Source of the DNA: JAHEJA01 sp965656445
Lineage (GTDB): Bacteria; Pseudomonadota; Alphaproteobacteria; Rhodobacterales; Rhodobacteraceae
Assembly (NCBI GenBank): GCA_965656445.1
Contig: CBFHKO010000001.1
Coordinates: 372,001-436,000, forward strand
DNA length: 64,000 nt
Reading direction: 5' to 3'
How positions within the stretch are numbered: position 1 is the stretch's first letter; the number at the start of each line of letters is the position of its first letter. Position numbers and translations under genes: made by a program. Positions 35,251 through 43,122 of this stretch are shown piece by piece. Below the pieces are notes generated by a model. The model did no database searches and was not told where the DNA came from. It saw only the letters and a list, made by a program, of their open reading frames with translations.

Positions 35251-35931
35251 TCACGGATGCGGCCACGTCGGGGACAGGCGCAGCGCTTGTGTAATGTCGT
35301 GTAGATAGACCACAGGCAAGATGACCAACATACCGGCTTTGTCGGCCTTCAATGTCAGTGCTCCGGTCGACTTATTAGACGTTCCAATTTGCGACATTGG
35401 ATCGAAATCCAATCCATCAGTTGGCCAATAAAGCCCACGGGATGACACGCGGCATTGACTCAAAGGAAACAGCGACACACGTTCATCCATAGGAAAGTCC
35501 ATCTGAAACCGTGGAGGCAGAGAAAAGATTGCATCCTCTTCACCGACAAGAATGATCCGCTTGTGGGCAAATCGAACAAGCGAGCTCAGCGCAGCCAATT
35601 CGTGATCAATTCGATCCCCTAAAAAGCCCACTCCTATGAAAATCGGCGCCTCAACACGCATCAGAACTTTGTCGAAATCGGTACTGTCCTGTTCGGACAC
35701 TGCGATAATGCGACTGGAGTCAATCGACGTACGGGCGGCGCTCGGTAAACTGTCTAAATCGCCAATCACTTTGTCAGGGATTTGACCAAAATCCAACACA
35801 GTCTTGGCACCACTATCAGCCGCAATGATTCGTGAACCCAAGCCATGCGCCAGCGAAAACAACTCTTGCGAGACACGAGCTCCCCCGACCAACGTTATTG
35901 GTTCATTTTCGGAAACAATAATGGGTTTCAA
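35251..35931 (-). CDS. thiN: Thiamine diphosphokinase
   Basis: Transfers pyrophosphate from ATP to thiamine to make thiamine diphosphate. 226 residues, typical TPK. The catalytic domain has IIAADSGAKTVLDFGQIPDKVIGDLDS (nucleotide- and metal-binding aspartates), EQDSTDFDKVL and FLGDRIDHELAALS; the C-terminal thiamine-binding beta region has SSRGLYWPTDG and IGTSNKSTG. Starts near a plain 136-base region shared with the divergent acidic protein gene; no TPP riboswitch is seen. Confidence 0.93.
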   Translation of the reverse strand: MKPIIVSENEPITLVGGARVSQELFSLAHGLGSRIIAADSGAKTVLDFGQIPDKVIGDLDSLPSAARTSIDSSRIIAVSEQDSTDFDKVLMRVEAPIFIGVGFLGDRIDHELAALSSLVRFAHKRIILVGEEDAIFSLPPRFQMDFPMDERVSLFPLSQCRVSSRGLYWPTDGLDFDPMSQIGTSNKSTGALTLKADKAGMLVILPVVYLHDITQALRLSPTWPHP

Positions 35932-36067
35932 TACGAATTATCCCTCAATTTAGGCAGTTTGCCACATTATAGTCACGAAATGATACAGTCTTGATCACAG
36001 ATTCGATCTACTTCGGACGTTACGTTTGCCCAAATCGGCAGCGAACAAATCTAAGGTACGCGTTATT

Positions 36068-38023
36068 ATGGTAAATACAAACAAAGTTCTCACAGTCTCT
36101 TATGGAACCTTTTCCTGCACTCTGGAAGGGTTCGATGATTCCTTTGAAATGATGAAGGCTGTTGCGGAATACTTTCGTGACCTTGCTTCCGATGACCGTT
36201 ACTTTGGCGCTGAGCCGCCCTCCTTGGATGCCGAGACCCTCGCACAGATTGCGTCCAAACGTACAACACAAAAGATAAGTGCGCGCAAAGATGGTGACAA
36301 CGTTGTTTTAGCGCCAACGACGCAAGAGGACAGCCCACAGGTCACTCACCCCCCACATGCGGCCCCTGTTCCCATTGTGCCCGCAGCCTCAATCGCAGAA
36401 CGTCTTCAACGTATTCGCAATGTTGTCGATAGTGACGCCAATGATGAGTCTGAAGCCTATTCAGAAAACGAACATGTCCAAGATCCCGCAGCCGACACCA
36501 GCTTGGCCGAGGCGATTATGGCCGATCCCGTAGATGAGATCGTTGACGAGATGTCAGAAGTGAGCGCCTCTGTAGAAGACCTACAGGAGAGTGATCAAGT
36601 AGAGACAGAAAATGAGCCAACGCTTGCTGAGGAACCTGTCGTTGTCGCGGAGGTGTCTGAGACACCAGAAGCAGAACCCGCTGAAGTTCATAGCAATGAA
36701 GGTCAAACGCCATCAGAGGATGCTGTTGCCGACGAGGCTATAGAAACCTCCTCCGAGCCCGCTGTCGAGGATCCCCCTCTTGAAGCTGAACAAGCCGAAG
36801 AAATTGCTGAAGCGGTAGAGGCTCCCAAAGAAAAAATCACTGACGCGATCAAAGATGTCGTTGCCGTTGAACAGACTGAGACAGAGGCATCTGACGCCGA
36901 AATAGAAGACACCTCTTTTGAGGACTCTCTTTCTGCAGTATTAGAAGAAGAGCCCATTGAGGAGCCAGAGCAATCAACAGCCGACGATGTGAAAGAGGAC
37001 ATCGAAGCGGATCTTGAATTCGAAGATTCCCTAGCCGCGGCCCTCGGTGATGACTCGCTCGATGTCCAACCTGTCGCAGAGGAACAGCGCAAACCGCGCG
37101 TGCATGTGATTAAAGTGAACGCGGCCAGCGATGCGGAAGATGCGCCAGAGGATGGTTTAGAAGCTGAACTAGACAAAATCCTTAACGAAGGCAGCGAAGA
37201 CACTCCTAACGCCAAAGATACAGCACAAGACGGTGATGACATGACGTATGTGTTGGGCCCGGATTTAGCCGTTACTGAGGATGACACCGTCACCGACCCT
37301 GCCCCAATCGCGCCACGTCGCGTCAAAGCACAGTCAGAAGACACCGTGCGCAGCGACAGCTTGCTACGCCACGAACGCCAAGATGTGTCGCGCTTGATGA
37401 AAGAAACGGACGAACAACTATCAAACCCCTCTAGCAATCGCCGCCGCAGCGCCCTTGCCCACCTTCGTGCAGCGGTTGCCGCTACGATGGCGGACCAATC
37501 GATTGAGACCGCGAGCCGCAAAGAGGACAATAGCGATGCCTATCGCGAAGACCTGAAAACAGTTGTGAAACCCAAACGTCCTGAAACGCGCAAACTACGC
37601 AGCGAAACAACAGACCCCGCAAAAACGCCACCGCTTCGCTTAGTCGCCGAACAACGCATCGATCCTGTGGAAGAAGAAACTACAAGCCCGGTCCAAGAAC
37701 CTGCCGCAGCAAGTGTTCAACCAAAACCGGAAGGCTATGGCACATTCGAAGAGTATTCAAATGCAGTAGGTGCAAGCAATCTTGAGGACAAACTCGAAGC
37801 AGCCGCCTCATACCTCTACTTCGTGAAAGGTATGGAAGGCTTCACGCGACCGCAGCTTATGGGTACTGTCAAAAACAGCGCACCAGAAGAATTCAATCGC
37901 GAAGATGGATTGCGCGGATTTGGTGAGCTTATCCGAACTGGCAAAATCAAACGCCGCGAGCGCGGTGTGTTTGAGGCCAGTGCTGACATTGGATTTCATC
38001 CCGACGAATTAAAAGCAGGATAA
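36068..38023 (+). CDS. Long acidic protein of unknown function, conserved-looking ends
   Basis: 651 residues, unrecognised. Residues 1-60 (VLTVSYGTFSCTLEGFDDSFEMMKAVAEYF) and the last 95 (FEEYSNAVGASNLEDKLEAAASYLYFVKGMEGFTRPQ... and RGFGELIRTGKIKRRERGVF) look folded; the latter has a winged-helix-like pattern. Residues about 110-440 are a low-complexity region packed with Glu, Asp, Ala and Val. Just before the C-domain a basic patch occurs (RRRSALAHLRAAV, KPKRPETRKL). No signal peptide or membrane segment, so cytoplasmic. It starts at the ATG with an AAGG site; longer in-frame starts lack support. Divergent from thiN, convergent with rpoD. Confidence 0.8.
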   Translation: MVNTNKVLTVSYGTFSCTLEGFDDSFEMMKAVAEYFRDLASDDRYFGAEPPSLDAETLAQIASKRTTQKISARKDGDNVVLAPTTQEDSPQVTHPPHAAPVPIVPAASIAERLQRIRNVVDSDANDESEAYSENEHVQDPAADTSLAEAIMADPVDEIVDEMSEVSASVEDLQESDQVETENEPTLAEEPVVVAEVSETPEAEPAEVHSNEGQTPSEDAVADEAIETSSEPAVEDPPLEAEQAEEIAEAVEAPKEKITDAIKDVVAVEQTETEASDAEIEDTSFEDSLSAVLEEEPIEEPEQSTADDVKEDIEADLEFEDSLAAALGDDSLDVQPVAEEQRKPRVHVIKVNAASDAEDAPEDGLEAELDKILNEGSEDTPNAKDTAQDGDDMTYVLGPDLAVTEDDTVTDPAPIAPRRVKAQSEDTVRSDSLLRHERQDVSRLMKETDEQLSNPSSNRRRSALAHLRAAVAATMADQSIETASRKEDNSDAYREDLKTVVKPKRPETRKLRSETTDPAKTPPLRLVAEQRIDPVEEETTSPVQEPAAASVQPKPEGYGTFEEYSNAVGASNLEDKLEAAASYLYFVKGMEGFTRPQLMGTVKNSAPEEFNREDGLRGFGELIRTGKIKRRERGVFEASADIGFHPDELKAG

Positions 38024-38033
38024 GAAAATTGAT

Positions 38034-38097
38034 GGGAAAACGAAAACGTTCAATAAGTTGACAGGCGTCAATTTACAAAAACAACTTTCGTTTTCCC
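38034..38097. terminator. Nested inverted repeat between convergent genes
   Basis: Outer arms GGGAAAACGAAA (38034-38045) and TTTCGTTTTCCC (38086-38097) are perfectly complementary over 12 bases. Within the 40-base loop TTGAC-AGGC-GTCAA (38058-38071) forms an inner hairpin. It lies between the stops of the acidic gene and rpoD, so bidirectional termination or RNA stabilisation is likely, although no strong T-run is present. Confidence 0.55.
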
Positions 38098-38104
38098 TTA
38101 TACT

Positions 38105-40087
38105 TTATTCGTCCAAGAAGCTGCGCAGTTTGCGCGATCTGCTGGGATGTTTGAGTTTGCGAAGCGCTTTCGCTTCGATCTGACGGATCCGTTCACGGGT
38201 CACGCTGAACTGTTGGCCCACTTCTTCGAGGGTGTGATCCGTGTTCATCCCGATCCCAAAGCGCATCCGCAAAACGCGTTCTTCGCGTGGTGTGAGCGAT
38301 GACAAAACGCGCGTGGTCGTCTCTTTGAGGTTTTCCTGAATGGCGCTGTCCAAAGGTAGGACGGCATTCTTGTCCTCGATGAAATCGCCCAGCTGCGAAT
38401 CTTCTTCGTCGCCGATTGGGGTTTCCAAGGAAATCGGTTCTTTGGCGATCTTCATGACTTTGCGAACCTTTTCCAAAGACATTTGCAGCTTGGCTGCCAA
38501 TTCCTCTGGTGTGGGTTCACGGCCAATTTCATGCAACATCTGACGACCCGTGCGCACCAATTTGTTGATCGTTTCGATCATATGCACAGGGATACGGATC
38601 GTGCGAGCCTGATCCGCGATGGATCGAGTGATGGCCTGACGGATCCACCATGTCGCATAGGTGCTAAATTTATAGCCACGGCGATATTCAAATTTATCAA
38701 CCGCTTTCATCAAACCGATGTTCCCCTCTTGGATCAAATCCAAGAATTGCAGGCCACGGTTTGTGTATTTTTTGGCAATCGAGATCACCAAACGCAGGTT
38801 CGCCTCGACCATCTCTTTTTTGGCTTGGCGGGCTTCTTTTTCGCCTTTTTGCACTTGGCTCACGATGCGGCGGAATTCAGAGATGTCCAAGCCGACATAT
38901 TGACCAACCTGAGCCATATCTGAGCGCAGGTCTTCGGCCTTGTCACGAGAGCGTTCGATAAACATTTGCCACCCACGGCCAGCTTTCTCGGACATGCGGT
39001 CCAACCAGTTCGGGTCGAGCTCATAGCCGCGATATTCGTCGATGAATTCGCGTCGATTGATCCGTGCCTGATCCGCCAGCTTTACCATTGAGCTGTCGAT
39101 CTGCATGATGCGGCGGTTGATGCCATAGAGCTGATCAATCAAGGCTTCGATACGATTGTTATGGAGGTGAAGTTCATTCACCAAGACCACAATTTCCGAA
39201 CGTAGCTTTTGATAGGTATCTTCGTCTTTTGAGCTAAAGCTGCCGTCTTCGTTCAGCGTCGCAGAAATACGGCTGTCTTGCATTGCAGAGAGCGCTTCGT
39301 AATCGGCGGCGATCTGGTCCAATGTTTCCAAAACGCGTGGCTTTAGTGCCGCTTCCATTGCAGCAAGGGACATGTTGGATTGATCGTCTTCGTCGTCATC
39401 ACCGTCGTCAATGATGGGATTGCCATCCGCGTCTAGTTCTGGCTCCGCCGACTTGGCAACAGGGGCCGCACCGGCGACTGTTGATGGATCGATAACTGGC
39501 TCAACGCCCTCTTCGCCATCCATTTGGTTGCCGAAAGTCGCCTCAAGGTCGATCACATCGCGCAGCAAGATGTCTTCTGACAAAAGTTCGTCGCGCCAGA
39601 TAGTAATCGCTTGGAACGTCAATGGGCTCTCGCAGAGACCAAGGATCATCGTGTTGCGCCCAGCTTCGATCCGCTTGGCAATCGCAATTTCACCTTCACG
39701 TGACAACAGCTCAACAGAGCCCATTTCACGCAGGTACATCCGCACAGGATCATCGGTGCGATCTAGCTTTTCACCATCGCCAGAGGACAAGGCCACGTCT
39801 TTGGTTCCAGTTGTGGCCACGAGGTCAGTTGGGCCTTTGTCTTCGTCTTCGGCGTCGTCATCTTCGATAATATTGATGCCCATTTCAGACAACATCGACA
39901 TGACGTCTTCGATTTGTTCAGAGGACACCTGATCCGGTGGAAGAACGTTGTTTAGTTGATCATACGTAATGTACCCTTTTTCACGAGCTTCCGCGATCAT
40001 CTTTTTGACGGCGGCTTGGCTCATGTCCAAGGACATCTCCGCGTCCTGATCATCGTTCTTGCGGTCGTCTGTGTCTTTAGCGGCCAT
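38105..40087 (-). CDS. rpoD: RNA polymerase primary sigma factor RpoD
   Basis: Housekeeping sigma-70, 660 residues, usual for alphaproteobacteria. N-terminal region 1.1 (AVKKMIAEAREKGYITYDQLN), region 1.2 (DPVRMYLREMGSVELLSREGEIAIAKRIE), a large acidic non-conserved region (about 190-370), then region 2 (VEANLRLVISIAKKYTNRGLQFLDLIQEGNIGLMKAVDKFEYRRG and STYATWWIRQAI), region 3 and region 4 (LTPREERVLRMRFGIG, LEEVGQQFSVTRERIRQIEAKALRKL). Downstream of dnaG in the same direction, as in many proteobacteria. The leader contains a perfect hairpin. Confidence 0.97.
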   Translation of the reverse strand: MAAKDTDDRKNDDQDAEMSLDMSQAAVKKMIAEAREKGYITYDQLNNVLPPDQVSSEQIEDVMSMLSEMGINIIEDDDAEDEDKGPTDLVATTGTKDVALSSGDGEKLDRTDDPVRMYLREMGSVELLSREGEIAIAKRIEAGRNTMILGLCESPLTFQAITIWRDELLSEDILLRDVIDLEATFGNQMDGEEGVEPVIDPSTVAGAAPVAKSAEPELDADGNPIIDDGDDDEDDQSNMSLAAMEAALKPRVLETLDQIAADYEALSAMQDSRISATLNEDGSFSSKDEDTYQKLRSEIVVLVNELHLHNNRIEALIDQLYGINRRIMQIDSSMVKLADQARINRREFIDEYRGYELDPNWLDRMSEKAGRGWQMFIERSRDKAEDLRSDMAQVGQYVGLDISEFRRIVSQVQKGEKEARQAKKEMVEANLRLVISIAKKYTNRGLQFLDLIQEGNIGLMKAVDKFEYRRGYKFSTYATWWIRQAITRSIADQARTIRIPVHMIETINKLVRTGRQMLHEIGREPTPEELAAKLQMSLEKVRKVMKIAKEPISLETPIGDEEDSQLGDFIEDKNAVLPLDSAIQENLKETTTRVLSSLTPREERVLRMRFGIGMNTDHTLEEVGQQFSVTRERIRQIEAKALRKLKHPSRSRKLRSFLDE

Positions 40088-40110
40088 TGAAAGCTCCTGC
40101 TTAGGGCGAA

Positions 40111-40130
40111 TGATTCGTTGATACGAATCA
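40111..40130. other. Perfect eight-pair hairpin in the rpoD leader
   Basis: TGATTCGT-TGAT-ACGAATCA, 23 bases before the rpoD ATG. A further GATTCG copy follows at 40145-40150. The region to dnaG (40160-40190) is AT-rich with a second imperfect dyad, TATAGGGAAAA/TTTTCCTATA, likely the dnaG terminator. Either could be an operator or RNA element. Confidence 0.4.
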
Positions 40131-40193
40131 ATAGCGGTATCTGCTGATTCGGAAACCCATATAGGGAAAAATAATTACGATTTTCCTATAAAA

Positions 40194-42128
40194 TTAACGT
40201 TTTTGCGTTTTTGCATAGGATATTTTGGACAACAGCTTTTCGAAATCTTGTTTTTCGTCCCGATTGATTCGCGCGCCATTATCGCCCAAATCATACTGTG
40301 CTCGATCCTCATTATCGGATTTCGCCGCGTTGTTTCGTGCGGTTGCAGCCTGTCCTAAACGCCAGAGAACGGTTTCATCGACATGCACATCCATGACTTG
40401 CTCGGCTTCCTCTAATTCACTGCGCAATCCCCGTTCTGACCCAAGTTTGGCCAATTCTTCGGCAACTGTCATGCGCGCCATTTCCAGATCATGTGGGACC
40501 CTCAGGCATGGCGTGATCCTCACATGGGCGGATGCCATCAGCTTTTCAAGGGGGGCGGCGCCAATCACCTCTTCGATCTCCTGGCGTAGGTTTTCGGTGT
40601 CCCGCTCGGTTGAGGACCGCATGAAGGACAACACTCGATTGAGGTCAGGATCGCTTAGTGTGAGGCCAAATAATTGATCCCCCAATTCATCCAGCATCGC
40701 GGGGGTATTCAGGAAGACCGCGACAATGACCCCTTCGCGAATGGTGTCCGCCACATGATCGCCAGAGGCCGCCAAAGCAGAATGTTTGGTGGTCATCTGT
40801 GTCTGTGCTGCTTGCTTCTTATAGGGTTGAAACAGCGTTCGCTTGGGCCGAAACAAGGACCACTTCAAATCCTTAAGCGTTTGTTCATAATGGGATTTTA
40901 GAACAGGATCACGGATTAGACCGATTTTTTGACCCAAGGTTTTATCCAATGCAGCCTTGCGTTCGGGACTATCAAAAGAGCCGCCTTCCGTCTCGCGTCG
41001 CCACAAGAGTTCAACCATAGGCACGGCGGTGTCCAACACGTCTTGGACGGCTTTGGGTCCGCCTGCGCGCAAGAGATCATCCGGATCCTTGCCCTCTGGC
41101 ATAATCGCAAAGCGCAGCGCGCGCCCTGCCTCCAACAAAGGCAAGGCCAGATCAATCAAACGATAGGCCGCTCGCAACCCCGCCTTGTCCCCATCTAGTG
41201 CAATGATCGGTTCAGGGTTCATGCGCCACATCAGCATCAGCTGATCTTCGGTCACAGCTGTTCCCAAGGGCGCTACGGAGGCCTCAAATCCCGCTTCGAC
41301 CAAGGCGATGACGTCCATATAGCCTTCGGCTACGATCAAAGGTTTGCCTTTGCCCGACGCCGCCCGCGCGGGGCCGTGATTATAAAGATTGCGCCCCTTG
41401 TCAAAGAGGATGGTTTCTGGCGAGTTCAGATATTTCGCCCGCGCATTCGGGGCCAAGGATCGCCCACCAAAGGCGATACAGCGCCCGCGCCCATCACGGA
41501 TCGGGAAAATGATGCGTCCGCGAAACCGATCATAGGGCGCACCCCCATCATCGGGCAGGGCACAAAGCCCCGTGGCGATGAGCTTTTCTTTGGGAACGCC
41601 TTGTTCCGTGAGAGCGCGAAAGAGGGCTTGTCGATCATCGGGCGCATAGCCGATTTCAAACCGATCCAGAACCGATTGCGCCAATCCACGTTTTTGCAGA
41701 TACGCCCGCGAGCTTGCCCCCGCCCCTGTTCCAAGTGACATGCGAAAGAAACGGACCGCTTGCTCCATCACATCGGTGAGCTCAGCGCGCGCGTCTGATT
41801 TCTCTTGCGCCCGAGGATCGCGCGCAGGCATGGTCATCCCCGCCTCGCCCGCCAAAATTTCAATGGCTTCAATAAAGCTCACGTTTTCAGTGTCTTTGAC
41901 AAAGGAAATTGCATCCCCTTTGGCATGACAGCCGAAACAGTAATAGAACCCTTTGCGATCATCTACATGAAAAGACGCTGTTTTTTCCTGATGAAAGGGA
42001 CAAGGCGACCACATATCCCCCTTGCCTTGATTTGATTTGCGTGTGTCCCACATGACTTTGCGTCCGACCACATCGGTCAGGCTCACACGTGTGCGCAGTT
42101 CATCAAGGAATCCGGGTGGCAGGCTCAT
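40194..42128 (-). CDS. dnaG: DNA primase
   Basis: Makes RNA primers at the replication fork. 644 residues. N-terminal CHC2 zinc finger (CPFHQEKTASF and YYCFGCHAKGD), RNA polymerase domain with RGRIIFPIRDGRGRCIAFGGR, the TOPRIM core (LIVAEGYMDVIALVEAGF, PIIALDGDKAGLRAAYR) with metal-binding acidic residues, and a helical DnaB-interacting C-terminus. Normal length. Upstream of rpoD with a 106-base gap. Confidence 0.96.
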   Translation of the reverse strand: MSLPPGFLDELRTRVSLTDVVGRKVMWDTRKSNQGKGDMWSPCPFHQEKTASFHVDDRKGFYYCFGCHAKGDAISFVKDTENVSFIEAIEILAGEAGMTMPARDPRAQEKSDARAELTDVMEQAVRFFRMSLGTGAGASSRAYLQKRGLAQSVLDRFEIGYAPDDRQALFRALTEQGVPKEKLIATGLCALPDDGGAPYDRFRGRIIFPIRDGRGRCIAFGGRSLAPNARAKYLNSPETILFDKGRNLYNHGPARAASGKGKPLIVAEGYMDVIALVEAGFEASVAPLGTAVTEDQLMLMWRMNPEPIIALDGDKAGLRAAYRLIDLALPLLEAGRALRFAIMPEGKDPDDLLRAGGPKAVQDVLDTAVPMVELLWRRETEGGSFDSPERKAALDKTLGQKIGLIRDPVLKSHYEQTLKDLKWSLFRPKRTLFQPYKKQAAQTQMTTKHSALAASGDHVADTIREGVIVAVFLNTPAMLDELGDQLFGLTLSDPDLNRVLSFMRSSTERDTENLRQEIEEVIGAAPLEKLMASAHVRITPCLRVPHDLEMARMTVAEELAKLGSERGLRSELEEAEQVMDVHVDETVLWRLGQAATARNNAAKSDNEDRAQYDLGDNGARINRDEKQDFEKLLSKISYAKTQKR

Positions 42129-42176
42129 GCCCTAAATATCGGGGCTGAGGACAGCGTTGTCTAGGGCTTGGGCGCC

Positions 42177-42446
42177 TTAGTTCGCAAAAAGATTTTCACT
42201 CCGCTCATCTTCACCTGCGAAATAGGAGTGCAATTTTTGAACAGCCAAGTTCATAGAGCGTCGCATATGACGCTTTTCTGGAACGGCTTTGCAAAATTTA
42301 CTCGTGACATGAACCAAGCATTCACGACGCTCAACGCGATCTCCTTCGAATTGGAAATCTATTTTCACCTTGGTATCATAGGAAATGTCCGTCTTACTCG
42401 GAATCATTTCAACCACAGTGGCATCAAGAATGATGACATCTGACAT
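42177..42446 (-). CDS. Small protein of unknown function upstream of dnaG
   Basis: 89 residues, unrecognised. The N-terminus MSDVIILDATVVEMIPSKTD reads as beta-rich; the C-terminal half is charged and helical (KLHSYFAGEDERSENLFAN) and has one HVTSKFCKAV cysteine. No signal or membrane segment. The ATG has AGAGG seven bases upstream, supporting a real gene, and it runs in the same direction as dnaG, 48 bases before it. Confidence 0.55.
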   Translation of the reverse strand: MSDVIILDATVVEMIPSKTDISYDTKVKIDFQFEGDRVERRECLVHVTSKFCKAVPEKRHMRRSMNLAVQKLHSYFAGEDERSENLFAN

Positions 42447-42573
42447 ACTGCTGCCTCTTTGTACTCGTTACTTTTTTTATTGTTATGCGTATTCGATAGC
42501 ACAAGCGAATCGCTAAGGCGACTACCCAAAAGAATTAATTTTCACGGCATGAGGCTATAAGCACAGGCACAAC

Positions 42574-43122
42574 TTAGAGTGCTGTACGCGCCTTTAGCGA
42601 GGTCATAGCCTCTGAGAGATCATGAACCAAGGTTTTCGCCATTGAGCGAAAAGCCATGACAGTGAATTCCTCAACCTCAGTCCGCATAAGAATAACATTC
42701 ATATGCTTGAGCTGGGTGCGAATAGATCGCCCAACTGGGAACTGAGCAATACGCACATCAACAGGTGTCAGTCGCGCAAAGAGCGCTTCGATATCTGGTC
42801 CAGAGACGGACACAACGCTCCACCCATCCGTTTGATCCGTAAGGCTCGCCACCGCCGACACAGACGTATCAGGCGTCGCCCCCATGAGATAGACATGAGA
42901 GCCGCCCCAAACGGCCATCACCGCACCATCGCGCGTCATCTCATTTGCCTGTGGCAAGGCGATCCCGTGCTTGGCCTTGAGCGATTTCGACAAAGCCGCC
43001 TCTTGGCCTTTGAGAGGGGCAAGTGATGTGATCACCTCTGGTATGATTTCTTTAACCGTCATCGTTCCAATCGTAATCGGAAGCAGGCCGCTGCAGGCTG
43101 ATTTTGCAATGAGCTTATCCAC
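42574..43122 (-). CDS. soxG: Sarcosine oxidase gamma subunit
   Basis: Smallest-conserved subunit of heterotetrameric sarcosine oxidase, structurally akin to glycine-cleavage T-like folds. 182 residues starting at GTG 43122, which has AAGGAGG eight bases upstream; a TTG at 43161 lies well inside soxA and is not supported. Seen: GTMTVKEIIPEVITSLAPLKGQ, GSHVYLMGATPD, WSVVSVSGPDIEALFARLTPVD and the FPVGRSIRTQLKHMNVILMRT core. Overlaps the soxA end by eight bases. Last gene of soxBDAG. Confidence 0.9.
   Translation of the reverse strand: MDKLIAKSACSGLLPITIGTMTVKEIIPEVITSLAPLKGQEAALSKSLKAKHGIALPQANEMTRDGAVMAVWGGSHVYLMGATPDTSVSAVASLTDQTDGWSVVSVSGPDIEALFARLTPVDVRIAQFPVGRSIRTQLKHMNVILMRTEVEEFTVMAFRSMAKTLVHDLSEAMTSLKARTAL

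Noticed and set aside
36703..37530. Long minus-strand serine-rich reading frame opposite the acidic protein
   Set aside because: Its serine and alanine repeats are the complement of Glu/Asp/Ala codons on the plus strand. It has no start signals or domain pattern, so it is a shadow.
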